A stretch of DNA of 64,000 bases from Acholeplasmatales bacterium (GTDB lineage: Bacteria > Bacillota_I > Bacilli_A > Izemoplasmatales > Hujiaoplasmataceae), in assembly GCA_003477305.1 (NCBI GenBank), contig DMTN01000042.1, forward strand, positions 24,926 to 88,925. The letters are read 5' to 3'. The notes beneath the pieces are model-generated. The model worked only from the letters and a program-made list of their open reading frames with translations. It was not told where the DNA came from and searched no databases. Positions 41,051 to 50,093 of this stretch are shown here, in pieces; within the stretch, counting starts at the first letter, position 1, and the number at the start of each line of letters is the position of its first letter. The translations under genes were made by a program, and so were the position numbers.

Positions 41051-43015
41051 TCAAATCCGGTCGAGGCCGTTTTTCACGTAGGTCCGAAGCAGTTCGGCGA
41101 CGCTCCAAGCCTGCGAGGAACACCCGCGTGAGACGCGTCCGTCGAGGCCGTCGAAGATTTCCGCGACGCCGCCGACGCACCCTTCGCGCAGGTGCGTTTC
41201 AAATGAATGGCAGAGTTCCTTCATGCGAAGTCTGGCCGACATCGACGGATAGGCTTTCAGATAGCTGTCCACATAGGTCCCGATTAGAAAGCCCCAGGTC
41301 GTGCCCATGTGATAGGAAAAGTCGCGCTTGCGGAGCGGCCCTGAGTATTCCGGAACGAAACGCGGATCGTCTTTGGAAAGCGAACGCAACCCATAGACAT
41401 CGAGCAACGCATCGGTCGCCTTTTTGACCACCTTGCGGAGGCGGGCGTCGGATAATAGCCCATACGGCAGACTGCACGCAAACAGCATGTTCGGCCGGAC
41501 CGACGGATCGTCGGCGTCCACGACGTCAAACAGGCACTGCGTCGCTTCGTTCCAGAAACGCCGGTTGAAACTCAACCGCACCTGTTTCGCCAGCACGTCG
41601 TACTGCGAGGAAGGATGGCCGAACCGACGTGCGAGACTGCCCATCACGCAGAGGGCGTTATACCATAGGGCGTTGATCTCCACGGGTTTCCCGTGCCGCG
41701 GCGTGACCACGATCCCGTCGATCCGGACATCCATCCAGGTGACCTGGTCGAGGCCGGAGCCGGCGCGCATCAACCCGTCGGAATCCATCCCGATCGAGAA
41801 GCTGGTGCCGCCGCAATAGGCGGCGATGATCCGTTCCAGCGTCGGATAAAGGCTTCTGACGAACGGTTCGTCGCCGGTGTATTCGAGATAGCGCATGACC
41901 GCATGGACGTACCAGAGCGACGCGTCGGCGGTATTGTAATAGGGTTCCTGACCGGCGTCGGGAAACATGTTGGGAATCAGGCCGTTTCTCTCATACTGGG
42001 CAAACGAGGCGAGGATGTCCTTCGCGTCGGGGTATCGTTTCGTCGTGAGCGTGAGGCCTTCGAAGGCAATCATCGTATCGCGGCCCCAGTCGGCGAACCA
42101 TGGCAAGCCGGCCAGCACCGTCTTCCGTCCGGTGGAGCGGCGGTAGGCGATGAACAAATCGCCGGCGCGGACCAGCCGCGCGGCGAAATCGTCGGTCATG
42201 CCGGCGTGGGCAACGATCCCTTGGATCCGTTCGCGATAGCTTGCGATGATCGTCGCGGCGGACTCCGACGGAAGTTCGTCGATGGCGGCGATCATTTCGC
42301 AAACCGTCGCCGATCCCGCCGCAACCGGCAGTTCGAGTCGACAGGGTTGATAGAAAGCGTCGGTGCGGTCATCGCCCGTCGACGCGTCGAAAGCGAAAAA
42401 GACGTCTTCATCGTAGGGTTCGTCGCAGCGGACAAATGCGCCCGAGGTCGCGGATACGAGGATCCGATGCTCGGGCATCGCCTTCGGGAGAAGCGAAAGC
42501 GTTGCGCCTTCCACAAAAAGATCGAATGTCAGTTCGGACGCCTTGCGGACATCCCCGTGGTTGCGGGTCGTGAATTGCGGGGTGATCCGGACAAGGCAGT
42601 CATGATCCTTCGCGGCGATCCGGTAGAGCAGGGCGACGGCGCCGCCGCCGTAGCGCGGCGCAATCGTCTTTTCGATTTCGACCCCGTCGGCTTCGTAGAC
42701 ATACCGGACGACTTCGTCCTCGGTGAAGCGGGTTAGGTATCGATCTCCTTCGCGTTCGTCGCCGGTGCTTTTTTTACCGGCGGAAAAATCGTGAAGCCGG
42801 CCGCCGACGGAAAGTTGCTCAACGGTCTTCGCAAGGAACATCGTGCGGTCCGTCGGCGGATTCAGGGCAGCCACCAGATATCCCTGATGCTTGCGGAACA
42901 GCCCGTTGGTGATCGAGCCGGCCGCATAGCCGCCCATCCCGTCGGCAAGGTACCATTCCGGCAGATGCGCGCGATCGAGCGCCGCGAGATCGAATCGGTC
43001 ATAATCGTATCGCAT
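41051..43015 (-). CDS. glycogen debranching enzyme (amylo-alpha-1,6-glucosidase, GDE family)
   Basis: 654 aa. N-terminal 'EWYLADGMGGYAAGSITNGLFRK' with the 'HQGYLVAAL' domain and a C-terminal (alpha/alpha)6 barrel with 'AGLPWFADWGRDTMIAFEGL' (near 300) and 'RAGSGLDQVTWMDVRI' (near 410). This is the archaeal/bacterial GDE type that removes alpha-1,6-linked glucose. With the pullulanase at 28484 it indicates intracellular glycogen turnover. A TGaTACAAT promoter element lies at 43052-43060. Confidence 0.93.
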   Translation of the reverse strand: MRYDYDRFDLAALDRAHLPEWYLADGMGGYAAGSITNGLFRKHQGYLVAALNPPTDRTMFLAKTVEQLSVGGRLHDFSAGKKSTGDEREGDRYLTRFTEDEVVRYVYEADGVEIEKTIAPRYGGGAVALLYRIAAKDHDCLVRITPQFTTRNHGDVRKASELTFDLFVEGATLSLLPKAMPEHRILVSATSGAFVRCDEPYDEDVFFAFDASTGDDRTDAFYQPCRLELPVAAGSATVCEMIAAIDELPSESAATIIASYRERIQGIVAHAGMTDDFAARLVRAGDLFIAYRRSTGRKTVLAGLPWFADWGRDTMIAFEGLTLTTKRYPDAKDILASFAQYERNGLIPNMFPDAGQEPYYNTADASLWYVHAVMRYLEYTGDEPFVRSLYPTLERIIAAYCGGTSFSIGMDSDGLMRAGSGLDQVTWMDVRIDGIVVTPRHGKPVEINALWYNALCVMGSLARRFGHPSSQYDVLAKQVRLSFNRRFWNEATQCLFDVVDADDPSVRPNMLFACSLPYGLLSDARLRKVVKKATDALLDVYGLRSLSKDDPRFVPEYSGPLRKRDFSYHMGTTWGFLIGTYVDSYLKAYPSMSARLRMKELCHSFETHLREGCVGGVAEIFDGLDGRVSRGCSSQAWSVAELLRTYVKNGLDRI

Positions 43016-43051
43016 CCAAATCCCACCCTTCCAAAACGCTTCGTCGTCTTT

Positions 43052-43060
43052 ATTGTATCA
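43052..43060 (-). promoter_or_regulatory. extended -10 promoter of the debranching gene
   Basis: TGaTACAAT on the minus strand, 36 bases before the ATG at 43015, with GGAAGGGTGGG between. Confidence 0.5.
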
Positions 43061-43099
43061 TATGGGGTGAAACGGCGATCCCGCCCAAGCGAACCTTTT

Positions 43100-43128
43100 T
43101 GAAAAAACGGACGAGCCGTGATATAATA
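43100..43128 (+). promoter_or_regulatory. promoter of def
   Basis: TTGAAA (43100-43105), 17 bases, TATAAT (43123-43128) with TGa before it. The -10 ends 16 bases before the ATG, so the leader is about 10 bases. Confidence 0.75.
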
Positions 43129-43144
43129 CTCTCGGTGATGAACG

Positions 43145-43726
43145 ATGTTGACGATGAAAGACATTCGGCAGGAAGGCGACCCGATTCTGCGCATGCGTGC
43201 GAAGGACGTCGAACTGCCCTTATCCAAAGAAGATTACGAGACCCTGAAGGCGATGATGGAGTACATCCTGAACAGCCAGGACGATCAGATCGCGGCCGAA
43301 TTCGGCCTCCGTCCCGCCGTCGGTCTGGCCGCTCCGCAGATCGGCGTTTCGAAGAAGATGTTCTGCATGAACGCCTTCGACGAAAAGGGCGAAGTGCTTC
43401 ACCGCTACGCGATTGTCAATCCGAAGATCCTGTCGAGTTCCGAAGAACGGTGCTACGTTCCGGGCGGCGAAGGCTGCCTGTCGGTCGACGAGTCGAAAAA
43501 CGGCCTCGTCCCCCGCGCGAAGCGGATCCGGGCGCGCATCTTGCTGGTCGACCTGATCAAAGGCACGAGCGATGCGGTCATGATCAAACTTTCCGGATTC
43601 CCGGCCGTCGTCTTCCAGCACGAATACGACCATCTGATGGGGGTTCTCTTCATCGACAAGAAACAGGCAGAACTCCCAGACATCAAGCCGATCGTCTTCT
43701 ATCACGAAGAGGATATCGCGGAATAA
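43145..43726 (+). CDS. def: peptide deformylase
   Basis: 193 aa. Motifs GLAAPQIG (60-67), EGCLS (109-113, metal-binding Cys) and HEYDH (159-163) are all present. The start 'MLTMKDI' and length match the type II enzymes of Staphylococcus and Bacillus. Removes the formyl group from nascent proteins. Monocistronic with its own terminator. Confidence 0.97.
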   Translation: MLTMKDIRQEGDPILRMRAKDVELPLSKEDYETLKAMMEYILNSQDDQIAAEFGLRPAVGLAAPQIGVSKKMFCMNAFDEKGEVLHRYAIVNPKILSSSEERCYVPGGEGCLSVDESKNGLVPRAKRIRARILLVDLIKGTSDAVMIKLSGFPAVVFQHEYDHLMGVLFIDKKQAELPDIKPIVFYHEEDIAE

Positions 43727-43737
43727 CCAAGCAAAAA

Positions 43738-43760
43738 GGCTCCCGCCGGAGCCTTTTTTT
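43738..43760 (+). terminator. intrinsic terminator of def
   Basis: GGCTCC, CGCC loop, GGAGCC and seven T. Confidence 0.9.
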
Positions 43761-43770
43761 GTAAAGCGAT

Positions 43771-44982
43771 TTAGCCTTGCATGAACCGGGCGAACTTCAC
43801 ACCGAAATCAAAGGTTTCCTTTAACTGGTCATCCGACGGGTTGAAGCGCAGACGATAGCCTTCGATCGTCTTCATTTTGAGTTGCGACAGGCGCACCATG
43901 ATGTTCGGAACGGCTTCGCCGCTCCATCCGTAGGATCCGAACGCGGAGGCGAATTTCCCGCCGTTCACGACCGGATTCATGCTCGAGAGGATGTCCCAGA
44001 TCGGTTTCAGGGTATCGGACAAAATCGTCGTCGACCCGATCAGGAAGGCATCGGATGCCGCGATGCGGTCGACGATGTAGTGCGTCATCGTGCCGATGAC
44101 GTCGTAGATCTCGACCTTGACGTTTCCCGCGAAGCCGGTTTCGATCCCGCGTTTCACTTCCTCGGCCATCTTCTTTGTGTATCCGTAGGCGCTCGCAACC
44201 GGGATCACGACGAGCGGAACGGCATTCTTCGGTTTGATCTGTGCCCATTTGGCGTACAGCGCCTTGGCTTCCTCGATGTTCGTTTCATCGAGCACGGGGC
44301 CGTGGCTGGTCGCGACGTATTTCAGCGGCAGGTCCTTGATCCGTTCAAGACCTTTCTGGACGAACTTCAAAAACGGCGACATGATCGCGTCGAAATAATC
44401 CTTGAGCGCTTTCCGATAGTCTTCCGGTTCCTTGACATTCTTCGCGAACACGCCTTCGAACGCATAATGCGCCCCGAAGAAATCGCAGGTGAAGAGGATC
44501 TTCTCTTCTTCGAGCCAGGTGAACATCGTGTCCGGCCAGTGCAGGTTCGGCAAATTGAAGAACCGAAGCGACCGGTTCCCGAGCGACAGGACGGCGTCGT
44601 CCTTCGCCTGGACCGCCTTGAACGGGCGGTTGACGATTTCCTTCAGATTCGACAGCCCGGCCGCGGTGGCGACGATCGTCAAATCGGGGTTGAGGTCGAG
44701 CAGTTTGTCGACGGAACCGGAATGATCCGGTTCGGTGTGGTTCAAGACCACATAGTCGATTTTCTTGATGTCGATGAGCGACTGCACCTTGGCGATGTAG
44801 TCGTCCTGAAAATCGACCTTCGCGGTATCGATCAAAGCGGTTTTTTCGCTTCCGATCACGAGATAGGCGTTATAGGTCGAACCGAACTCGGTTTCCATGA
44901 TGATGTCGAAAACGCGGAGGTCATAATCGTTGACGCCGACCCAGTAGATTTTGTCGGCGAGCTTTTTGACTTTTGTTTGCAT
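43771..44982 (-). CDS. flavodiiron protein (FprA-type)
   Basis: 403 aa. N-terminal metallo-beta-lactamase-like diiron domain with H-x-E-x-D-H in 'NHTEPDHSGS' (82-87), 'LHWPDTMFTWLEEEKILFTCDFFGAH'-type ligands, and a C-terminal flavodoxin domain (about 255-400, 'ASAYGYTKKMAEEV', 'GSYGWSGEA'). Reduces oxygen or nitric oxide to water or N2O, protecting anaerobic metabolism. Start at 44982 by AGGAGT seven bases upstream. No rubredoxin gene is adjacent. Confidence 0.95.
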   Translation of the reverse strand: MQTKVKKLADKIYWVGVNDYDLRVFDIIMETEFGSTYNAYLVIGSEKTALIDTAKVDFQDDYIAKVQSLIDIKKIDYVVLNHTEPDHSGSVDKLLDLNPDLTIVATAAGLSNLKEIVNRPFKAVQAKDDAVLSLGNRSLRFFNLPNLHWPDTMFTWLEEEKILFTCDFFGAHYAFEGVFAKNVKEPEDYRKALKDYFDAIMSPFLKFVQKGLERIKDLPLKYVATSHGPVLDETNIEEAKALYAKWAQIKPKNAVPLVVIPVASAYGYTKKMAEEVKRGIETGFAGNVKVEIYDVIGTMTHYIVDRIAASDAFLIGSTTILSDTLKPIWDILSSMNPVVNGGKFASAFGSYGWSGEAVPNIMVRLSQLKMKTIEGYRLRFNPSDDQLKETFDFGVKFARFMQG

Positions 44983-45002
44983 GTTGATCACTCCTATCAT
45001 CT

Positions 45003-45008
45003 ATTATA
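45003..45008 (-). promoter_or_regulatory. -10 box of the flavodiiron gene
   Basis: TATAAT on the minus strand ending 20 bases before the ATG at 44982. The remaining stretch to 45263 (about 255 bases) shows no gene or clear hairpin. Confidence 0.6.
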
Positions 45009-45263
45009 CCCCATCCGGTCTTTTCATGAAAACACTCTGCACGCGGAACGCATCGATTCCGCGCATTCGGTCGAATCAATCCCGTCCGGATCGCTGACGG
45101 GGGGACGCTTGGGTTGTTTTCAGGACGGCACCGCGCTTCGATGTCAGGAGGCGGAAAATCCATGGGACGGAGGATTTCAAGTCTTTGCTGGCATGCGGTT
45201 CCATCGCGCCCAAGGAAAAAGCGAAGGAAGCTTCATTCCTCCGCCCGATCCGTTCCGATGTAA

Positions 45264-46241
45264 TTATCGAGATTCCTCGCAGACGCTGTCCATCCGTTCG
45301 TCGATACGACGGACCAGCGAATAGGTGTATGGCGTAAAATGCCTGCCCCAAAACCGATTTGCCTTCGGATTGATCGACTCATAGTCGACACCGACCAAGT
45401 CAACCCCCTCCGCGAGGAGCTTCGACTCGACGTGGTTTGACAGCTTTTCCCCCAGACCAAGATGCCTGAATAGCGGCGAAACAAACAAACCGGTGATGTT
45501 TCTTATCCTTGGATGAACGGAAAAAAGCGATTCGCCGGCTCCTTGGTACCGGATATATCCGGCGACCGCCCCCTGGTATATGACAACGAACATCCTGTTT
45601 CCTTTTCGGCTCAGCCAATCATTCAAATCCGCCAGCGCGTCTTCTTCCGGAGTGGGCATGAAGATCGGCGAGGATCGGTAGTAGCGATGATGTTGCGCAT
45701 GCAGCGATGCGACCGACGAGGCATTTTCAATCGTGATTTCGTCAAACGACAACGTCGGATCGCCGGACGGCTGCGACCGGATGACGCGAACGGCATCGAC
45801 GCAACGATTGCCGAACCCGAGATGGAACCAAGTGTCCAAAAGGACTTCGTCATGGGCGAAGATGGCGATGGAATGAGTGAAACGCGCTTGTTTCACCCAC
45901 TTTTCGGCGGCTTCGACATAGAGCATTTGTTCCAGTTCGGCGCGTCTCGAAAAAACCGTTCCATGTCCGAACACCGGTACGAAAATCCCTTTTTGACGGC
46001 CGAAGAACGCGTCGATCGGATATCCCGCCATGAATCCAAGAAGGGTATCGTCTTCGATCAAAGCGATCCCTTCTCCTTTACCGGCCAATGCTTTCATGTT
46101 TTTCGCAAGGATCGGAAGATAGTCGGAAAAAACCGGAAGCATCGATACTTCTTCCTTTTCTTTCCCATAATGATCCATCACCAGTTTGATGGCCGCTTCG
46201 ACATGCGATGGATCGAAAGTGACGAATGCGAGTCGATTCAA
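45264..46241 (-). CDS. tandem GNAT N-acetyltransferase
   Basis: 325 aa with a degenerate N-terminal GNAT-like half and a C-terminal GNAT domain. In the C-terminal half 'ITGLFVSPLFRHLGLGEKLSNHV' is the acetyl-CoA loop region (R/Q-x-x-G-x-G/A type) and 'FWGRHFTPYTYSLVRRI' the end strand. Substrate unknown. The start is a TTG at 46241 with GAGGTG seven bases upstream; no in-frame ATG is available. Codon use is slightly less GC-biased than neighbours. Confidence 0.78.
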   Translation of the reverse strand: MNRLAFVTFDPSHVEAAIKLVMDHYGKEKEEVSMLPVFSDYLPILAKNMKALAGKGEGIALIEDDTLLGFMAGYPIDAFFGRQKGIFVPVFGHGTVFSRRAELEQMLYVEAAEKWVKQARFTHSIAIFAHDEVLLDTWFHLGFGNRCVDAVRVIRSQPSGDPTLSFDEITIENASSVASLHAQHHRYYRSSPIFMPTPEEDALADLNDWLSRKGNRMFVVIYQGAVAGYIRYQGAGESLFSVHPRIRNITGLFVSPLFRHLGLGEKLSNHVESKLLAEGVDLVGVDYESINPKANRFWGRHFTPYTYSLVRRIDERMDSVCEESR

Positions 46242-46400
46242 TTCATTTCACCTCACCGAACGATATCGTCGCCCTTGACGGACAACGTGGAAACGATTGC
46301 GATGAAAATTATCTCATCGCGATCGTGTGGTGCCAATCTAACTTCTTAAATGTTCATCGAATTCGTGCATTTGCGGCGACCCATCGGATCTTCGCGCGAT

Positions 46401-48056
46401 TCATTCGTCGTATGGTTCGCGTTCGCGGTTGATCTTCTCCTGCAGCCCGTCTTGACGATAACGGTCGACGATCATATATGCGATCAACAGGCCATAGACC
46501 GCGAGGAGGGCTTGGACGAAGGCGACGCGCAGCCGGATGACGAGTTCATAGGTGCCGAACTTGAAGGGAAGCGGCATCTCGTTCTCAAGCGCCAAATCGC
46601 TCATCGAGATGCTCCGATGCAAGGACAGGTTCGGGGTGTAGAAGACGATCTGATCGCCTTCGATCGCGACATCCGCCTTGTTGTTCGTATACGAAGCGTG
46701 ATCGCGATTCTCCTGCGTCAGGTAGTTGCCATCGACGAAATCGTCGCCAAGAAACACGCCGGTGGAACTGAACTTCAGGATCCAAAGGACATAGGACTGA
46801 CTTTGATATGGGGATCCGGCGGCAACGACATAGAGGTTCCCGGACTCATCCGCGAAAATCTGCTTGCTGATCAGATTGACGGATGCGTTTGCGTAGACGA
46901 CTCTCACATATTGGTAGTCGGTACAAAATGCGACCGATCCGTCCGCGATGTTCCGGGCTTCAAGACGGATGACGCGCACGCCGACTGCCACGTCGCCCAT
47001 AAACGCGATCGATTCCGATCCCTTCAAACGAAGCGTTTCCTGTCCGGTCAAGATGATTTGATCTTGGACGATTGCGAATCCCGTAACGTTAAAACCGACC
47101 GTCTGTCGCCACAGAAGCAACCCGTCTTCGCTATAGGAGTACAGGACGCCGAGTACCAGCACGATATAGGTTTGGTTCGCGAATCGAAGCGTTTCAAGGT
47201 CGTCTGACTGGGAATAGCCGACGTACCCGTCGCCGCCCTGACCGTCATCCAGCCTGACATGCCAGACTTCTTCAAACGAGCTACCGTAATGGATGATCAC
47301 CGATCCGAAATACGCATCCGCATATTTGATGGTGAATCCACCGTCAGCGGTTCCGACGATGTCATAGGCGCCGGTACCGCGGGTCCAATAATCATAATTC
47401 TGCAACTCGACATACCGTATTTCGACCATCGTACCGGCGGAATCGATCATCAGGAGCGCTTCATAGAAAATCTCCGTATCAAGATCGGCGGCTCGCCCAA
47501 AAGCGACGAATGATCCGTCCGCGAGGCGGTCGATCGCCCGGGCGTCGAACCGGTGCTGATCGAACAGGATGGTTCGGTCCGTTTCTTCCGTTGTGCCGAT
47601 CGTCCAGACTTCATTCATGTCCGAATCGAAATAACTGATTTGCGACCGACTGGAGTCATAGGACCAGTTGCATACGGTGTTAAACTCGCCAAGGCAATGA
47701 AATTGTTGGTTCGTGTAGGCGACGATTGTGTGATCGCCGTACCGTTTCATGTCGTAATACCGATAACTCGGCTGATTGAACGGGAGCGTGGAATCGTTGA
47801 TCGTCGGGACGGAGTCGGGATCGATGCTGGTGGTCTCGAAAGTATATCTTGGAACAAGTTGGAACACGGCCGTGACGGCCGTCAAGAGCGCCAGAACGAG
47901 GGAAAAAACCGCCGTCGGCGTCAGCAACATCCGGCGGACGTTGGTCTGCAGCACTTCGTTCACGCGGCGTTCATAGGACCGACGGTACAGAAATACCGTC
48001 GTCAGCAGTATGGCGATCATGCCAAGGCAGATCGGAATGGCGAATAGTTCCATCAT
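46401..48056 (-). CDS. membrane protein with extracellular propeller-like domain
   Basis: 551 aa, not a family I recognise. Two N-terminal helices (about 5-24 and 45-68), a long outside region (about 70-500) and one C-terminal helix (about 512-533). The outside region repeats units such as 'SYFDSDMNEVWTIG', 'ALLMIDSAGTMVEIRYVEL' and 'LYSYSEDGLLLWRQTV', the strand pattern of a beta-propeller. It lies 6 bases behind a LytTR regulator, so it may be the regulator's sensor, target or inhibitor. AGGAGG precedes the paired ATG codons (48056/48053). Confidence 0.72.
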   Translation of the reverse strand: MMELFAIPICLGMIAILLTTVFLYRRSYERRVNEVLQTNVRRMLLTPTAVFSLVLALLTAVTAVFQLVPRYTFETTSIDPDSVPTINDSTLPFNQPSYRYYDMKRYGDHTIVAYTNQQFHCLGEFNTVCNWSYDSSRSQISYFDSDMNEVWTIGTTEETDRTILFDQHRFDARAIDRLADGSFVAFGRAADLDTEIFYEALLMIDSAGTMVEIRYVELQNYDYWTRGTGAYDIVGTADGGFTIKYADAYFGSVIIHYGSSFEEVWHVRLDDGQGGDGYVGYSQSDDLETLRFANQTYIVLVLGVLYSYSEDGLLLWRQTVGFNVTGFAIVQDQIILTGQETLRLKGSESIAFMGDVAVGVRVIRLEARNIADGSVAFCTDYQYVRVVYANASVNLISKQIFADESGNLYVVAAGSPYQSQSYVLWILKFSSTGVFLGDDFVDGNYLTQENRDHASYTNNKADVAIEGDQIVFYTPNLSLHRSISMSDLALENEMPLPFKFGTYELVIRLRVAFVQALLAVYGLLIAYMIVDRYRQDGLQEKINREREPYDE

Positions 48057-48062
48057 ATCCTC

Positions 48063-48509
48063 CTAGAATCCGATGAATGTTCGAAACGACTTGCCATAGG
48101 ATTTCGAAACGGAGAGCTGCTGCGCATTCTTCATCGTCAACGTGAACCTGCCGTTCAAACTCGGCCGAATGTTCGAAATGCCGGCCTTGGCGACGATGAT
48201 TGACTTGCCGATGCGGACGAACCCGCGTTCGCGGAGGAGGTCTTCGGCCTCATAGAGCTTCTCGCGGATGGTGTAGTCCTGGTTCGGCGTATGGACGACG
48301 ATCGTCCGGCCGAAACTCTCGATCGAGACGATCCGGGAATAGGGAATCAGTTCGAACTGCCCCTTCGCCTCGCCGAGGAACGCATCCAGCGCAAAATCCT
48401 GTTCGCGGAGGACCAGGTTCGCCTCGGACACCACCGTGAATCCGGCCCGTTCGAGCATCTGTTGATAGATTTCGTGGTTTTCTTTCCGACAGATGATCTT
48501 GACGTCCAA
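48063..48509 (-). CDS. LytTR DNA-binding regulator
   Basis: 148 aa. Residues about 50-145 are a LytTR domain: 'FELIPYSRIVSIESFGRTIVVHT', 'YTIREKLYEAEDLLRERGFVRIGKSIIV' and 'NGRFTLTMKNAQQLSVSKSYGKSFR'. The N-terminal 40 residues are not a receiver domain, so it is a stand-alone LytTR of the type that pairs with a membrane protein. The start is probably TTG at 48509 with AGGCGG upstream; earlier codons of the frame lack a ribosome site. Confidence 0.85.
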   Translation of the reverse strand: MDVKIICRKENHEIYQQMLERAGFTVVSEANLVLREQDFALDAFLGEAKGQFELIPYSRIVSIESFGRTIVVHTPNQDYTIREKLYEAEDLLRERGFVRIGKSIIVAKAGISNIRPSLNGRFTLTMKNAQQLSVSKSYGKSFRTFIGF

Positions 48510-48630
48510 GGTTACACACCGCCTCGTAATAGATGATACACGATTTCGTTCCGTTTTGATATACTTTTCATACAACAGGTCCAAACCTCTGCATAAGCGG
48601 TCAAAGTGAATTTCCATCCGACGTCGGAGA

Positions 48631-48658
48631 AAAATAAAAACACCCGGTGAAGGGTGTT
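48631..48658 (-). terminator. terminator of the tRNA operon
   Basis: On the minus strand AACACCC, six-base loop, GGGTGTT then TTTATTTTT, directly after tRNA-Cys. Confidence 0.85.
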
Positions 48659-48667
48659 TATCGTCAA

Positions 48668-48741
48668 TGGAGGACCTAGTCGGATTCGAACCAACGGTCA
48701 GGGAGTTGCAGTCCCTTGCCTTTCCTCTTGGCTATAGGTCC
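48668..48741 (-). tRNA. tRNA-Cys (GCA)
   Basis: 74 bases with encoded CCA. Anticodon loop CTGCAAC gives GCA. All four stems fold: GGACCTA/TAGGTCC acceptor and AGGGA/TCCCT anticodon stem. Confidence 0.97.
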
Positions 48742-48772
48742 AGGAACGAATGCTTTCGCATGAGAGTCCATA

Positions 48773-48849
48773 TGGTCGGGAAGACAGGATTTGAACCTGC
48801 GACCTCCTGGTCCCAAACCAGGCGCTCTACCAAGCTAAGCTACTCCCCG
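48773..48849 (-). tRNA. tRNA-Pro (TGG)
   Basis: 77 bases with encoded CCA. Anticodon loop TTTGGGA gives TGG. Acceptor CGGGGAG pairs with CTTCCCG with one G-T. Confidence 0.97.
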
Positions 48850-48861
48850 TAAAAAAAAGAA

Positions 48862-48938
48862 TGGCGCGCCCAGCAGGAGTCGAACCCGCAACCTTTAGAT
48901 CCGTAGTCTAACGCTCTATCCAATTGCGCTATGGGCGC
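48862..48938 (-). tRNA. tRNA-Arg (ACG)
   Basis: 77 bases with encoded CCA. Loop CTACGGA gives ACG, the bacterial tRNA-Arg whose A34 is normally edited to inosine by TadA. Confidence 0.97.
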
Positions 48939-48947
48939 GCTTATTTA

Positions 48948-49024
48948 TGGCGGTCCCGACGGGATTTGAACCCGCGATCTCCTACGTGACAGGCAGGCAT
49001 GTTAGACCACTACACCACAGGACC
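48948..49024 (-). tRNA. tRNA-Asp (GTC)
   Basis: 77 bases with encoded CCA. Loop CTGTCAC gives GTC. Acceptor GGTCCTG pairs with CGGGACC. First gene of the operon; spacers to the next tRNAs are 9, 12 and 31 bases. Confidence 0.97.
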
Positions 49025-49069
49025 GTGGATTCATTCATTTTTTTGTTCCGTCGGCAAAGGCCGATATTT

Positions 49070-49098
49070 ATATTACCAAATCTTGCAAACAAATGCAA
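49070..49098 (-). promoter_or_regulatory. promoter of the tRNA operon
   Basis: On the minus strand TTGCAT (49098-49093), 17 bases, TAATAT (49075-49070). Predicted RNA start about 40 bases before tRNA-Asp. Confidence 0.7.
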
Positions 49099-49182
49099 CT
49101 CTTTTCATCCGCATTTATGCGAGATTCGTTTCTCGCCGGAAAGCGTCGCAAGAGCAAATCCGCCGGCCCCGGAACGAAGGAA

Positions 49183-49191
49183 TGATATAAT
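49183..49191 (+). promoter_or_regulatory. extended -10 promoter of the VOC gene
   Basis: TGaTATAAT ending 21 bases before the ATG at 49213; RNA start predicted at about 49198, at the AAGGA ribosome site. Confidence 0.58.
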
Positions 49192-49212
49192 GTGGACAAG
49201 GATGTGACCCCC

Positions 49213-50058
49213 ATGTCGAACTATCACGGACCATTCACGCTGCACATATCCGAACTTCATCTATTCGTCGCCGACCTGACCCGGTCGACGGCTTTTTATC
49301 GCGATGCGCTCGGATTCAAGGTGGTCGCGCATGACGATTGTACCGCCGACGTTTCGGCGGACGGGATCACCCGTCTGCTACGGCTTTCCGAGAAACCGGG
49401 TCTCGTTCCGCGCGGTCGGACCGCCGGTCTCTATCATGTCGCCTTCCTGCTTCCCTCGCGCGCTGCGCTCGGGGGATTCCTTCGCCGCGCGATCGCGCCC
49501 CAGCTGCCGATCCAGGGGGCGGCCGACCATCGCGTCAGCGAGGCGATCTATCTTGCCGATCCCGATGAAAACGGCATCGAGATCTACGCCGACCGGGAGG
49601 ACGCCGGCTGGCGCGACGAATCCGGGAATCTCGACATGGGCACCGATCCGTTCGATTATTCGGGGGTCTATTACGCGGCCGAGGACGCTTCGCCCGGGAT
49701 GCCGGCGGAAACGGTCATCGGCCATCTCCATCTCGCCGTGCACAACCTCGACGAATCACTTTCGTTCTATCGCGACGTCATCGGTCTGACCCTGACCGCC
49801 GACACCTATCCGGGAGCGTTCTTCCTATCGTCCAAGGGGTATCACCACCATCTGGCCGTGAACGCCTGGGAGCATGCGATGCGACGCACGACGGACCGCA
49901 CCGGACTCGTCGGGACGACGGTCGTCTTCCCGGACTGCGAAAGCGCGCAGGCGGCCGTTGCCCGCGCCAACGCGACCGGATTCCCCGTGACCGATGCGGA
50001 AGGCATGCTCTCCTGCGTCGACCCGGACGGAACGATCCTTTATTTCACAGTCATATAA
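49213..50058 (+). CDS. two-domain VOC protein, CatE/YfiE-like dioxygenase fold
   Basis: 281 aa with two VOC halves: 'ISELHLFVADLTRSTAFYRDAL' (near 13-34) and 'IGHLHLAVHNLDESLSFYRDVI' (near 178-200). Metal ligands His in each 'LHL', a His near 'GLYHVAFLLP', and a Glu near 'NGIEIYAD' fit the catechol-2,3-dioxygenase-like (CatE) family of Bacilli. The substrate is unknown and several family members are not true ring-cleaving enzymes. Confidence 0.87.
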   Translation: MSNYHGPFTLHISELHLFVADLTRSTAFYRDALGFKVVAHDDCTADVSADGITRLLRLSEKPGLVPRGRTAGLYHVAFLLPSRAALGGFLRRAIAPQLPIQGAADHRVSEAIYLADPDENGIEIYADREDAGWRDESGNLDMGTDPFDYSGVYYAAEDASPGMPAETVIGHLHLAVHNLDESLSFYRDVIGLTLTADTYPGAFFLSSKGYHHHLAVNAWEHAMRRTTDRTGLVGTTVVFPDCESAQAAVARANATGFPVTDAEGMLSCVDPDGTILYFTVI

Positions 50059-50066
50059 AAAGCGAA

Positions 50067-50093
50067 AACCACCCAAATCAGGTGGTTTTTTTT
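50067..50093. terminator. bidirectional intrinsic terminator
   Basis: AACCACC, seven-base loop, GGTGGTT then T-run; A residues upstream serve the minus strand, where it overlaps the end of the GNAT gene. Confidence 0.88.

Noticed and set aside
45009..45263. Possible hidden small gene between the GNAT and flavodiiron genes
   Set aside because: The open frames there are short, lack ribosome sites and show no recognisable product or hydrophobic pattern.
48667..49207. Small plus-strand open frames such as those at 48667-48852 and 48947-49207 ('GFEPAISYVTGRHVRPLHH' type)
   Set aside because: They read the antisense of tRNA genes; this is a well-known false protein family produced by tRNA complements.
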